Both the position numbers and the translations under genes were made by a program. From Desulfosediminicola flagellatus (GTDB lineage: Bacteria > Desulfobacterota > Desulfobulbia > Desulfobulbales > Desulfocapsaceae), in contig NZ_CP050698.1 in the NCBI RefSeq assembly GCF_005116655.2, positions 6,156,501-6,220,500 of the forward strand: a DNA stretch of 64,000 nucleotides. Direction: 5' to 3'. Positions within the stretch are counted from its first letter, which is position 1. Each line of letters starts with the position of its first letter. Below are positions 24,161 through 34,030 of the stretch, piece after piece. A model generated the notes under the pieces. That model saw only the letters and a list, made by a program, of their open reading frames with translations. It had not been told where the DNA came from and made no database searches.

Positions 24161-24907
24161 AATATCAGTCGTTGGCTGTAGTTCAAATTGCCCTGGTGAG
24201 CATGGTTAATCATAAACGGCAATGTATGCGATACGTTACATAATATTGTAATTCATGTAAACAATATTGGCTAAATACCTCGTAATTACAGGTGGAAAGC
24301 TTTTGCTCATGCGAACCGGTGTGGCTGGGATTGTAAGTGATAACAATAGCATATCAATATGTTGTGGGGTAATGTGTTGCTGTACGTGTTTAACCCATTC
24401 GGAACAAAAGAGGGTGACACGAAGTATTGAGAAATTCAAGGTGGTGCGATGTCATGCATGATCTGGATTTTATTGCCGGTTACAGAGCCTGTTTGAAATG
24501 AACCACCGGTAACTCGATTGTGATAGTTGGGGAGTGATTTGAAGGAAAGATCTGAGTACTGTTCCACTTAAGAATGAGGGCTCATTCAGTTGATACAGTC
24601 TAACTATATGATATAGTGCATTTTAAACGATGTTGAATTGTGATTCGTAATCTGTTAATACTAATACGTCAAAATGGTCTAATGTTTAGACTGGTCTGTC
24701 TCTTGCTTCCTGGTCGAAGTCTAAAAGTGCTTTTTGAGAGCAGTGTGTCTTGCTAAAGTTACGGGACCAACAATCAGGAACATCATACATGGGCCAACAC
24801 CATGTAAATACGGTGCGTTCACCTGTTCTGATGGTGTATCAAGGTGCTGACGCTGTCTGCTAATGCTATCGGGGATAGAAACTCTGTTTCCGGAAAAGAG
24901 AAGGGAA
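24161..24907. other. Intergenic region upstream of the Hdr/Frd-like operon
   Basis: About 750 bases without a supported gene. A sigma-54-like element lies at 24692-24707. Confidence 0.4.
24692..24707 (+). promoter_or_regulatory. Possible sigma-54-type promoter of the Hdr/Frd-like operon
   Basis: TGGTCT-N5-TTGCT has GG and GC at the spacing of -24/-12 elements but deviates from TGGCAC. It lies about 200 bp upstream of the first gene. Confidence 0.3.
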
Positions 24908-25315
24908 ATGACATTGAAGATGAATGCAGGGACTCTGTCAGTGGAGTCGATCAAAAAACTGAATGAGCTGAGCGGGGAAAATGTAAAGCTCTGTATGCAA
25001 TGTGCGACATGTAGCGGTATGTGTCCCATGACAGAAGAGATGGATTACGGTCCTCGCAGGGTGATGCATATGGCACAGTTTGGCCTACAGGACAAGCTGG
25101 CCGAAATCAACACCTACTGGAAATGTGCATCGTGTCATGCCTGTACTGTTAAATGCCCTCGCGGAATTGATATCGCCAAGGTGATGGAGGCATTACGACA
25201 GCAGACACTGCGAACAGGCAAAAATAAAATTGAGCCTTCACAAATGTCGGCCGAAACCATAGCGGATCTTCCGCAGATCGCCATGGTCGCCGGATTCAGA
25301 AAATTGACCAGCTAA
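24908..25315 (+). CDS. HdrC-like 4Fe-4S protein
   Basis: 135-residue ferredoxin-type subunit. Two 4Fe-4S motifs are visible: CMQCATCSGMCP and CASCHACTVKCP, each CxxCxxCxxxCP, in the arrangement of heterodisulfide reductase subunit C. The start at 24908 follows AAGGGAA; the frame opens 15 codons earlier without a site. First gene of a tight four-gene operon (gaps of 8, 50 and 42 bp). It is expected to pass electrons between the HdrB-like subunit and the iron-sulfur subunit downstream. Confidence 0.9.
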   Translation: MTLKMNAGTLSVESIKKLNELSGENVKLCMQCATCSGMCPMTEEMDYGPRRVMHMAQFGLQDKLAEINTYWKCASCHACTVKCPRGIDIAKVMEALRQQTLRTGKNKIEPSQMSAETIADLPQIAMVAGFRKLTS

Positions 25316-25323
25316 GGAGAGCA

Positions 25324-26208
25324 ATGAAGATCAGTTACTATCCAGGTTGTACCCTGAAGACCAAAGCCAAAAATCTGGATAAGGCAGCAGTTGCTTCTCT
25401 GGAAGCACTTGGAGTTGAAGTCGAAGAAATCGACAAATGGAACTGCTGTGGCGCTGTCTATTCACTGACAGCGGATGACCTTATCCATATGGTTGGGCCG
25501 GTACGCAACCTTATTCGGGCAAAAGAGCAGGGTGCCGACAAACTCGTGACCCTTTGTTCCATGTGCTATAACACCCTGGCACGTGCAAATCAGCTGATGC
25601 GTGAAGATGAAGTGAAGCGTGATACTATCAATCGCTTTATGGATGACGAGATCGATTACGCAGGTGAAGTCGAGGTTGTACATTACCTCACTTTTCTCGA
25701 AGAGCAGGTCGGCTGGGAGAAGATTAAAGAGCAGGTGAAATCACCGCTTACTGATCTCAAAGTCGGAGCATATTACGGATGTACATTGCAGCGTCCTGCT
25801 GATGTCGGTATCGAACCATTCGGTAGTTATGAACTCATGAGTGGCATGCTGGAAGCACTGGGAGCAACCGTTGTTCCTTTCGCTGCCGCAGATAAATGTT
25901 GCGGTTCGTACCAGATACTTGGAGCCGAGGCTGGAGAAAACAGTGCTGCTGCGAACATTCTGAATACCGCTGCTGGTGAAGGTATCGAGGCAATTGCTTC
26001 AAGCTGTCCGCTCTGTGAGTACAATCTCGGAAAACAGCAGAAGCAGATGCTTGCCAAAGAGAAAATTACTACCACAATCCCGACCTACTACTTTACTCAG
26101 CTCCTGGCAGTCGCATTAGGTCTTGATGAGGAAGTCTGTCATTTTGAACTCAATGATGACATGAGTCTGGAAATGTTAAAGAGCAGGAACTGCCTGGCCG
26201 CTGCTTAG
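25324..26208 (+). CDS. HdrB-like CCG-domain protein
   Basis: 294-residue protein with two CCG (cysteine-rich) domains. The first has YYPGC at residue 9, NCCGAVY and LCSMC; the second has YYGC, KCCGS and SCPLC. In HdrB these bind the non-cubane 4Fe-4S clusters that cleave the CoM-S-S-CoB disulfide, and in SdhE/MfrE the same fold handles quinone. Here the substrate may be a thiol/disulfide pair or menaquinol. AAGGAGAGCA precedes the ATG. Confidence 0.92.
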   Translation: MKISYYPGCTLKTKAKNLDKAAVASLEALGVEVEEIDKWNCCGAVYSLTADDLIHMVGPVRNLIRAKEQGADKLVTLCSMCYNTLARANQLMREDEVKRDTINRFMDDEIDYAGEVEVVHYLTFLEEQVGWEKIKEQVKSPLTDLKVGAYYGCTLQRPADVGIEPFGSYELMSGMLEALGATVVPFAAADKCCGSYQILGAEAGENSAAANILNTAAGEGIEAIASSCPLCEYNLGKQQKQMLAKEKITTTIPTYYFTQLLAVALGLDEEVCHFELNDDMSLEMLKSRNCLAAA

Positions 26209-26258
26209 GTGGGCCTTGAATATATAGACTATATTTCGCGAGTAAATGGAGAACAACC

Positions 26259-27041
26259 ATGTGTGAGATTTCGAAAACACCCAAAGTAGCGACAGGGGAT
26301 CGTGCAATTTTACCTGAAGGTGCTAAAACGATTCCGATTTATGTAATGGGCAAGCAGTATCAGGTACCCGAGACACTGACCATAATGAAAGCAATGGAGT
26401 TTGCAGGCTTTCGCTTTCTTCGTGGCGCTGGTTGCCGTGGTGGTATTTGTGGCGCATGTCCTACAGTGTTTCGTATGGCCGGTGACTACAAATTGCATTT
26501 TGGCCTGGCCTGTCAAACGGTTGTCGAAGCAGATATGTATCTGGCTCAGATTCCGTTTTTCCCTGCAAACAGGGCAACGTACAATTTTGCAGAAATGGGG
26601 CAGGCAGCTGACGCGATCCATGCCCTCTATCCTGAACTGTTTCGCTGTGTAGCCTGTAACCTCTGTACCAAGGCATGTCCGATGGATGTGGATGTTCTTG
26701 GTTATGTTTCTGCGCTTAAGCAGGGCAATATTGAGAAAGCTGCGAGAATATCTTTTGACTGTATTCAGTGTGGTCTCTGCGCAAGTCGCTGTATGGGTGA
26801 AATCCCTCAGTATCATGTTGCTCAGCTGGCTCGTCGTGTATTCGCACGTTACATCCAGCCACAGGCTGAACATCTGAAAAACCGGGTGACCGACATTGAA
26901 GCGGGCAAGTTTGATCCTATGCTCGATGAATTAAGTGGAATGTCCAAAGAGGATCTTGAGAAGCGTTATGTAGCTCGTGAGCGTGAACCGGATATGGCTG
27001 AAGCCGGATCCTGGGCGCCACAAGACACAAGTCATCTTTAA
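26259..27041 (+). CDS. Succinate dehydrogenase/fumarate reductase-type iron-sulfur protein
   Basis: 260-residue electron-transfer subunit. The N-terminal 2Fe-2S domain has CRGGICGAC and a fourth Cys in GLAC. The C-terminal part has CVACNLCTKACP and CIQCGLCASRC, ligands for two further clusters, with the second lacking the usual CP. The order 2Fe-2S then two clusters is that of SdhB/FrdB and TfrB. It links the HdrBC-like pair to the flavoprotein that follows. GGAGAACAACC precedes the ATG. Confidence 0.9.
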   Translation: MCEISKTPKVATGDRAILPEGAKTIPIYVMGKQYQVPETLTIMKAMEFAGFRFLRGAGCRGGICGACPTVFRMAGDYKLHFGLACQTVVEADMYLAQIPFFPANRATYNFAEMGQAADAIHALYPELFRCVACNLCTKACPMDVDVLGYVSALKQGNIEKAARISFDCIQCGLCASRCMGEIPQYHVAQLARRVFARYIQPQAEHLKNRVTDIEAGKFDPMLDELSGMSKEDLEKRYVAREREPDMAEAGSWAPQDTSHL

Positions 27042-27083
27042 TAACCATTCTATCGATCATCCGGGAAGAAGGAGTATATAATC

Positions 27084-28760
27084 ATGGGATACACACCCGA
27101 ATTAAAAGAACTGATTAAACGAGTAGAAGCTACCCGCCCAGAGCGTGTGGCCATGGCCCGTAGAAGCGAGCACTTTCCTGCTCTCAGTATGGCCGAACGC
27201 GAAGAAGTCCTTGGCAAACATCATCCTGATTATCAAGAAGACGCCAAGAGAGAAGTGCTGGTAGGCCCGAATAAAGGCGACATATTCCAGGAAGGCGTTG
27301 CTAACCTGCTTATGTCAAAATCTATTGTTCGTCCTGGTCTTGTTGATCTCAGCAAGGTTGACCTTGAGACCGATGTTTTAGTAATTGGTGGTGGTGGTGC
27401 AGGTACCTCAGCGGCGATTATGGCAGCGGAAGGCGGCTGCAATGTAATTATTGCCAATAAACTGCGTCATGGTGACTCAAACACTATTATGGCTGAAGGT
27501 GGAATTCAGGCGGCAACTCAGGAAGTCGATTCTCCATACTATCATTTTCTCGATACCATTGGTGGCGGGCATTTTACAAATCAGCGTGACCTGGTAGCTG
27601 CTCTGGCAAAAGACGCACCGCTTTCTATCTCGTGGCTTGAGAGCCTCGGCATGATGTTCAACAAGCACGAGGACGGCCGCACAGTTGTTCGCCATTGCGG
27701 TGGTTCTTCGAGAAAACGTCTGCAGTCTGCCGGTGATATGACAGGTGCAGAGATCATGCGTGTTGTTCGTGATGAAGCCCGTAACCGTGCAGATAAGATT
27801 ACCATCTTAGAGTTTGCACCGGTGATCGAGTTGCTGCTTGATAGCGAGGGCAAGTGTGCCGGTGGTATCCTGTTCAACATGGAGACCAAAGAATTCACAA
27901 TTGTTAAGGCAAAAGCTGTAGTTATGGCAACCGGTGGTTTTGGTCGTCTGCATGTCAAAGGTTTTGCTACAACAAACCATTACGGCGCGACCATGGACGG
28001 TGTTGTCATGGCATACCGTGCAGGTATCGGCAATAAATCACTGCACTCCACCCAGTACCATCCAACAGGAGTTGCCTACCCAGAGCAGAATGTCGGTTTG
28101 TTGATCACAGAGAAGGTTCGCGGGCTCGGTGCTCATGTTCTTAACGTGAATGGTGAGCAGTTTTGTTTCCCTCTTGAGCCGCGTGACGTTGAATCTGCAG
28201 AGCTTATTCAGGAAGCAATGGAAAAAGGCCTTGGCATCATGACCCCGACCGGTCGTGTAGGACTCTGGCTTGATTCCCCAATGATTGAAGAACTGCATGG
28301 TCCTGGTAGTGTTCGTAAAGAATTACCTGCCAAGTTTATTCAGTTTGAGCGTCATGGTATCGATATCAGTAAAGAGCCGATGCTTGTTTACCCGACTCTG
28401 CATTATCAAAATGGTGGCATCAACGTTAACGGTGATTCAGAGACTCAGCTTCCAGGACTCTACGGTGCCGGTGAGGTAATCGGTGGTGTTCATGGCGAAA
28501 ACCGCCTGATGGGTAATAGTCTGCAGGATATCATCACCTTTGGTCGTCGTGCGGGAATCGGTGCGGCCAAATATGTTCAGGGTGGTGTTGATATTAAAGA
28601 CCTCAGTCTTGATCATGTAGTGAAGTTTGAGCAGGAGCTTGCTGATGCAGGTATTGAGAACCCGGTGGTTGCCCCGATTATTCTTCCGGATTACTCAACT
28701 GACGAAGTGGCTGAACGCCGCTGGCCCGAGGCTTTGACCGAAGGTACCCCGGGCGTCTAG
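27084..28760 (+). CDS. Fumarate-reductase-like flavoprotein subunit
   Basis: 558-residue FAD enzyme of the SdhA/FrdA/aspartate-oxidase family. The dinucleotide motif VLVIGGGGAGTSAAI is at about residues 93-107. In the segment before AEGGIQAA the usual covalent-flavin His (RSHT in FrdA) is replaced by Asn (DSNT), implying non-covalent FAD. Substrate-site elements are present: QYHPTG, TEKVRG with an Arg, and GEVIGGVHGENRLMGNSL. An N-terminal extension of about 90 residues precedes the FAD domain. Fumarate reduction fed by the three preceding subunits is the best guess; another enoate substrate is possible. Confidence 0.87.
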   Translation: MGYTPELKELIKRVEATRPERVAMARRSEHFPALSMAEREEVLGKHHPDYQEDAKREVLVGPNKGDIFQEGVANLLMSKSIVRPGLVDLSKVDLETDVLVIGGGGAGTSAAIMAAEGGCNVIIANKLRHGDSNTIMAEGGIQAATQEVDSPYYHFLDTIGGGHFTNQRDLVAALAKDAPLSISWLESLGMMFNKHEDGRTVVRHCGGSSRKRLQSAGDMTGAEIMRVVRDEARNRADKITILEFAPVIELLLDSEGKCAGGILFNMETKEFTIVKAKAVVMATGGFGRLHVKGFATTNHYGATMDGVVMAYRAGIGNKSLHSTQYHPTGVAYPEQNVGLLITEKVRGLGAHVLNVNGEQFCFPLEPRDVESAELIQEAMEKGLGIMTPTGRVGLWLDSPMIEELHGPGSVRKELPAKFIQFERHGIDISKEPMLVYPTLHYQNGGINVNGDSETQLPGLYGAGEVIGGVHGENRLMGNSLQDIITFGRRAGIGAAKYVQGGVDIKDLSLDHVVKFEQELADAGIENPVVAPIILPDYSTDEVAERRWPEALTEGTPGV

Positions 28761-28829
28761 ATTTTTGAGGGCCCTGTTAAGCACTATGGCAGGGCTATGA
28801 AAAACTAGTGAATCATTCTCCTCCCTACC

Positions 28830-28866
28830 GAAGGCCACTGTTGGCATGCAGTGGCCTTCACTCTTT
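28830..28866 (+). terminator. Terminator of the Hdr/Frd-like operon
   Basis: The arms GAAGGCCACTG and CAGTGGCCTTC around an 8-nt loop, followed by a T-rich stretch. Confidence 0.8.
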
Positions 28867-28897
28867 TCAGCCTTAATTCCCAGGATGTGTAATCCGC

Positions 28898-29107
28898 TCA
28901 GATTCCATCCGCAAGCACTGAGCCAGGGCCGGCGAGTGGTCTAAAGCTTTTTTTGCTAGCCTGGCAGAATGGGCAGGACCAGTCATCTGGGAGATCTTCG
29001 AATTTTGTTCCCGGAGGGGTGTCCGTTTTGGGCTCGCCTTTATCGGGGTCGTAAACATAACCGCAATTCGGGATCTGACACTGATACATATCTTTAGGTA
29101 AAGCCAT
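28898..29107 (-). CDS. Rubredoxin with a CX4C first metal motif
   Basis: 69-residue rubredoxin, a one-iron electron carrier. The second half motif is the normal CPFC. The first is CQIPNCGYVYDP, so four residues separate the cysteines instead of two. CX4C rubredoxins are known from some Desulfovibrio (Rd-2 type). The start at 29107 is set by CAGGAGACC before ATG; a frame opening at 29158 adds residues without a site. An extra C-terminal tail of about 15 residues follows the usual end. Confidence 0.93.
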   Translation of the reverse strand: MALPKDMYQCQIPNCGYVYDPDKGEPKTDTPPGTKFEDLPDDWSCPFCQASKKSFRPLAGPGSVLADGI

Positions 29108-30678
29108 AGTGGTCTCCTGATGAATAATGTATATGCGTATCTGCGTTGTATCGACCATACTGCAACAGCAATAATGTTATACCGGTAACTTATCATGTTA
29201 GCGAGTCCGATTCCAACCTCTTTTGTTTTTTTTTAATGCACTGGTGTGGCAGGTACTGATTAGTAGGAACCTGAACTCAATTGCTGGTGCGATACAGGTG
29301 ATTGAAAATGGCCATATGGATATGGGCAGAATGCAGTCTGAAAAAACAGATTTAATCTATCTGGTCTGAATAGCGTGTTTTGTTTGATATATCCGTGTAT
29401 GTGTTCGAAACTCTGTGTAAATGTTAGGTCTATTTCGGGAGTAATGATGAAGCCTGAATATTCAGGCCATAGGACTTCCGCTGCAGGTGAGTGTGTGAAT
29501 ATCGGGAAGGGTGATTGTCGCCTCGCAACTATTTGTAGAAACGTGGTTTCTTAATTCTCTTTTATACTTTTCTATAGATATGTCTGATAATTCAGACTTG
29601 ATTCTAGGATGGCCTATTTCAGACGATCCGGAATGTATAAATCGTAAAAATGTAACAATATAACAAGGTGGTACGGGTTTTTTTAACTGCTTGTGCGAGC
29701 CTGTTAACCTGCTGCGGTTAGAATTGAGGTGGCACAATAATCCGAATTTGCAGATTAGATATGTGGAAAGGATCATTTTTTCGAGCCTGTTTAGAGGCGT
29801 TAATTGGTAAATGGTGCTAATCGGATGTGCAAAACCGAAAATAATAAAAAAAAATTCTAGTTATAAGATATGTCTGAGTTCGGTTAAGTTACCGATAAAC
29901 TGACATTTGTTTTGGAGTTTGTCAACCGGTGCTGGAGTGGAGTGATTTTTATTAAACTCTAAAATGATAATGTGGCACATCGCTTGCTATATAAGGGCAT
30001 ACAGCATGAGAAGATGCATACTGTATAGATGTTATCGAAGCCAGGTTAGTCAAGCTATAGCCTTATTGTATTGGTGGGGTGCAGAAACAGGTTACAGCTT
30101 GGCCAACCAGGTTTTTCTTTCATTTTCGACCGGTCCTGGAATATTAAGGTACGGTGTTATATGTATGCCAACCTCCTCGGAAACGTATAACATGAAGGTG
30201 AAATCCTCCAGAGAAAGCAAAAGATTCCGTGCTGGAACGGGCAAATTATCTGGCAGCTTGGTCCGCCTGGATTCTTTTGCTTTCTTTGGTCGTAGTTTTT
30301 TTCCCCTTTTCCTATCTTTTTCATTTCTTTTCGCACGATCTTCCCAAAGCAAATAAACTAATCGTATATCGAAAAATAGTTGTGTTTGCAGTTTTTGTAT
30401 CCAAAATAAAAGCAATCCTCTCACTTGCCCGTCATACCTCTTTCTGCTACGATTTTACATAGTGGCTGATGCCCTTTTGTGTAATTTGCTCGTCTATCCG
30501 GTTTTCATCCGAAAAGTACCAACTGACTCAAGATCAGCATTGTGTGTTCAATATTTTATTGTCGTTCACCCGAGGATAAATATTTGAGAGCAATGAAGAG
30601 TTAGATGGAAAGCACCGTTTTCAGAAGGGAACTCTCTATAACTCTATCAGGTGAATATCTGCTCTATTGAGATTGTGA
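29108..30678. other. 1.5-kb region without a supported gene
   Basis: Several frames of 60-130 codons occur on both strands, but none has a good ribosome-binding site plus a family likeness. One plus-strand frame at 30229-30462 is strongly hydrophobic. The clearest signal is a sigma-54 promoter at 29973-29988 reading into the region, so a non-coding RNA or a short unrecognised gene is possible. Confidence 0.4.
29973..29988 (+). promoter_or_regulatory. Sigma-54-type promoter
   Basis: TGGCAC-ATCGC-TTGCT matches the -24/-12 consensus (TGGCAC-N5-TTGCW) in every defining position. The nearest annotated downstream gene on this strand is the hybrid kinase, about 690 bp away. Confidence 0.6.
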
Positions 30679-33318
30679 ATGAAATATATGCGTACGTTAA
30701 GCGGTATTGTTATGGGTGTTCTTCTCCTGTTGTTATCAGGTAGTGTATCGGTGGGAACTGAGGGTGAAAATCTGGAAGAGATCCGTCACGTACTTCTTCT
30801 TAATTCATATGATCAGCGCATGACATGGGTAGCCGACATCGTAAGAGGTGTTGAAGAGGTTTTGCAACCCGATAAGAATAACCTGGATCTTCATATAGAG
30901 AATATGGATACAAAGGTTTTTCACAGTCCTGAGTATTACCGGCAATTTTTCGAATACCTCAAGGTTAAATACGCTAACATTCATTTGTCGCTTATCCTCT
31001 CTTCAGACAATAATGCTTTTGATTTTTTGAGAAAATATAAGGGCGTTCTGTTTCCTGATGTCCCAGTTTCATTTTGCGGAGTAAACGACTTTCATCCAAA
31101 TCAGCTTGAGGGACAGAATGATTTTACAGGGGTTGCAGAAATATTCTCTGCCAGAAAAACGGTTGATCTTGCTTTAAGTCTTCACCCTGAAACGACTGAG
31201 CTATATGTCATCAATGATTACCTTATTACAGGGCGTGCTTGGTCTAACAACATTGAAAAGGATCTCAAGGGAATCTCCCCAAAGGTACATATACGTCATT
31301 CCGAAAACGTTTCAATTTCTGAGCTGATGCAGGAAATCTCAAATTTGCCTCCAACCGCTCTGGTGTTATTCGGTGTGTACTTCTCCGACCGGGATGGGAG
31401 GTATTATACCTACGAGAAGATAGGTGCCATGCTTTCTGCGTCAAGCAACGTCCCAGTCTATTGTCTGCTTGAGTTTAATATCGGAAAGGGTGTAGTAGGT
31501 GGCAGTGTGATAAGTGGTTTGTATCAGGGGAGGGAGATGGCTGAAACAGGACTGAAAATTCTGAATGGGGTTGCCCCCGCAGACATTCCGGTGAAGATGA
31601 AGGGCAGTAACAGGTTTATCTTTGATTATATCCAGCTGGAGCGATTTGGTATAAATGAAATATCTCTCCCGGCAGAGAGCTATATCATTAACAAGCCGTA
31701 TTCGTCGTATGAAGAATATAAGGTACAGTTCTGGGTGGTCATTGTCTTTATACTCACTTTGCTGGCCACTGTGTTGTTTCTTTGCATAAATATGGTGAAA
31801 AGAATCAGAGCTGAGGCAGCCCTGAGAGATAGTGAAGAGCGTTTTAGGCAGCTTGCAAACGCATCGTGGGAAGCTGTTCTGATACATGAAAAGGGTGTGC
31901 TTTCACATGCCAATGAAATGTTTTTTGAGATGTTTGGTTACACTCCTGAGGAACTGGCTGGAGAACATATTGTTTCGGTAATCCTTGCAAAAGAGTCAGT
32001 TGGTGAGGTGCAGAATAGGATTGAGAACAGTTTGACAAGTTCTTACGAAGCTGTTGGGCGTCGAAAAAATGGCACCACCTTCCCCATTGAGGTGCATGTT
32101 CGAGAGGTCACGATTCAGGGCAGAGATGTTCGAATGTCTGCAATACGTGATCTCACGGAGCGGAAGATTATGGAGGCACGAATTGCCCAATCAGAGAAGA
32201 TGGAGGCAATCGGTACGCTTGCAGGTGGGATTGCTCATGACTTTAATAATATTTTGTCAGCAATAATGGGATATTCAGAGCTTAGTCTGAGCCAACTCGA
32301 AGGGAATGAAAAAGTACGGTACAATATAGGTGAAGTCCTTCGGGCAGGACATCGGGCAAAAGATCTTGTTTTGCAGATCTTGACCTTTGCCCGCAAATCA
32401 AAAGAGGAAAAGCGACCTGTTCAGGCATCGCTTATAATCAAGGAAGCGCTCAAATTGTTGCGCGCTTCGCTCCCCAGCTCCATAGAGATACGTAATTCAC
32501 TTTATTCAGATAGTTATGTGTTGAGTGATACGACCCAGATTCATCAGATTATGATGAATCTTTGCACAAATGCAGGCAAGGCCATGGGTGATGGCGGAGT
32601 TTTGGAGATCGAACTGAGTGAAGTTGAGTTGGATTCTGTACTGATTACATCCATGCATCTTGATGTTGAACCTGGAAGGTTTCTTCGATTAACGGTGAAA
32701 GATAGCGGAGTCGGTATTCCTGAAGAGTTGCAGGTGAAAATATTTGATCCATTTTTTACTACCAGATCCAAAAGTCAAGGGACCGGACTGGGGCTCTCTG
32801 TGGTTCATGGCATTGTTAAGGATTGCAGGGGCGCAATCACTGTAGAAAGTGAAGTCGGGAAAGGCAGTGTTTTTACAGTATACCTGCCAACAATAGAACC
32901 GGATGTAGATACGCGTGCAACAGTTGCTGATGAGTTGCTGCCAACAGGCAATGAATCGATAATGTTTGTTGATGATGAACCGGCAATAGTGGATATGGCA
33001 GAAAAAGTACTCACCAATCTTGGTTATACAGTTTCAGGATATACAAGCAGTTCTGAAGCGTTGCTGGCCTTTGCAAGAAACTCTGAAAAATATGATCTGG
33101 TTATTACTGATATGACGATGCCGCATATGAATGGAGATAGATTCGCACGAGAGCTCCTGGCTCTTAAGGCAGACATTCCAATTATTATATGTACCGGTTT
33201 CAGCGAACAGATTACAGAAGAAGAGGCGCTGAAAATGGGGATCAGCAGCTATATAATGAAGCCGGTGGTGATGAAGACACTGGCCATTACAGTTCGTAAT
33301 GCTCTGGGTAAGATATGA
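30679..33318 (+). CDS. Hybrid sensor histidine kinase with periplasmic ABC-substrate-binding-like sensor
   Basis: 879-residue membrane kinase. A signal or anchor segment is at 7-25. A periplasmic domain of the ABC_sub_bind type spans about 35-335 (HVLLLNSYDQRMTWV), followed by a TM helix at 351-371 and a PAS domain at about 383-495. The dimerisation/phosphoacceptor segment GGIAHDFNNILSAIMGY places H520. A HATPase domain covers about 620-745, with DSGVGIPEE and GTGLGLSVVHG. The C-terminal receiver (about 759-879) has D811 in VITDMTMP and K in IMKPV. The ligand is unknown. No response regulator is adjacent, consistent with phosphorelay. Confidence 0.93.
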   Translation: MKYMRTLSGIVMGVLLLLLSGSVSVGTEGENLEEIRHVLLLNSYDQRMTWVADIVRGVEEVLQPDKNNLDLHIENMDTKVFHSPEYYRQFFEYLKVKYANIHLSLILSSDNNAFDFLRKYKGVLFPDVPVSFCGVNDFHPNQLEGQNDFTGVAEIFSARKTVDLALSLHPETTELYVINDYLITGRAWSNNIEKDLKGISPKVHIRHSENVSISELMQEISNLPPTALVLFGVYFSDRDGRYYTYEKIGAMLSASSNVPVYCLLEFNIGKGVVGGSVISGLYQGREMAETGLKILNGVAPADIPVKMKGSNRFIFDYIQLERFGINEISLPAESYIINKPYSSYEEYKVQFWVVIVFILTLLATVLFLCINMVKRIRAEAALRDSEERFRQLANASWEAVLIHEKGVLSHANEMFFEMFGYTPEELAGEHIVSVILAKESVGEVQNRIENSLTSSYEAVGRRKNGTTFPIEVHVREVTIQGRDVRMSAIRDLTERKIMEARIAQSEKMEAIGTLAGGIAHDFNNILSAIMGYSELSLSQLEGNEKVRYNIGEVLRAGHRAKDLVLQILTFARKSKEEKRPVQASLIIKEALKLLRASLPSSIEIRNSLYSDSYVLSDTTQIHQIMMNLCTNAGKAMGDGGVLEIELSEVELDSVLITSMHLDVEPGRFLRLTVKDSGVGIPEELQVKIFDPFFTTRSKSQGTGLGLSVVHGIVKDCRGAITVESEVGKGSVFTVYLPTIEPDVDTRATVADELLPTGNESIMFVDDEPAIVDMAEKVLTNLGYTVSGYTSSSEALLAFARNSEKYDLVITDMTMPHMNGDRFARELLALKADIPIIICTGFSEQITEEEALKMGISSYIMKPVVMKTLAITVRNALGKI

Positions 33319-33404
33319 GTGGAGAAATATCAATAGAACCTTCACCCGCAGAGTATTTTCTGTAGGTGAAGTGTCTGGCTAAAGCGTATGTTTTTTCAGA
33401 AGTG

Positions 33405-33800
33405 TTACAGGGATTGAAGAATATTTTTCACGATGTTTCCATCAGCGCTGCTGCCGAAATGAGCCATGATTGGTTTCATAGCCTGCATTTTATTGCCGAA
33501 TTGGGAAAAGTCGACATTGTCGCTAATCCAGTTGCGGATATCTTCTTCACTTGCCTGTTGTGGCAGATATCCTTCAAGAATTGCAATGTATTCCTCATCT
33601 CCCGTTCCTCCGGCTGCGATGAGTTCCCGCTCTGATTTTATCAGCTTTTTGATAATGCCGATTACTTTATCATCGTCCAGTTCTTTTTCAGGCTGGCGTT
33701 GGAACTCGCCGATGAGAATACGGATAACACCAGTCCGGGCAGTGTCTTTACTTAACATCGATGTCTTTAGGCCACTCTTGATAGTTTCCTGTAAGCTCAT
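33405..33800 (-). CDS. YqeY-family (GatB/YqeY-like) protein
   Basis: 131-residue soluble helical protein of the YqeY family, related to the tail domain of amidotransferase GatB. Signature stretches are IKSGLKTSMLSKDTARTGVIR near the N-terminus, LIKSERELI in the middle and LEGYLPQQASEEDI. It is short for the family (about 148 residues), and the end GSSADGNIVKNILQ corresponds to the usual GKADGKxVxxxVK. A role in tRNA-dependent amidation is presumed only from homology. Confidence 0.9.
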   Translation of the reverse strand: MSLQETIKSGLKTSMLSKDTARTGVIRILIGEFQRQPEKELDDDKVIGIIKKLIKSERELIAAGGTGDEEYIAILEGYLPQQASEEDIRNWISDNVDFSQFGNKMQAMKPIMAHFGSSADGNIVKNILQSL

Positions 33801-34030
33801 ATCTTTTTCCTAGTTGATTAGTTGCATGTATATAAAAAAATCTGGTTAGACAGCGGAAATTGTACTCTTTGCAGGTTTGCGGGTCAATTTCAAACATGGT
33901 ATCAAAGTCAACTTACAATAAATAGCATAAATATCCTGACAGGTAAGGGCAAAATATCCTTGGTAACAGATTGCTAAAAAAATAGGGCAATGTGGCTGCC
34001 ACTGCAGGAAATACTACTAAGGAGTTTTCA

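Noticed and set aside
30092..30462. Basic minus-strand ORF and hydrophobic plus-strand ORF in the 1.5-kb gap
   Set aside because: They overlap each other, lack start signals and match no family. They are noted only as part of the unexplained region.
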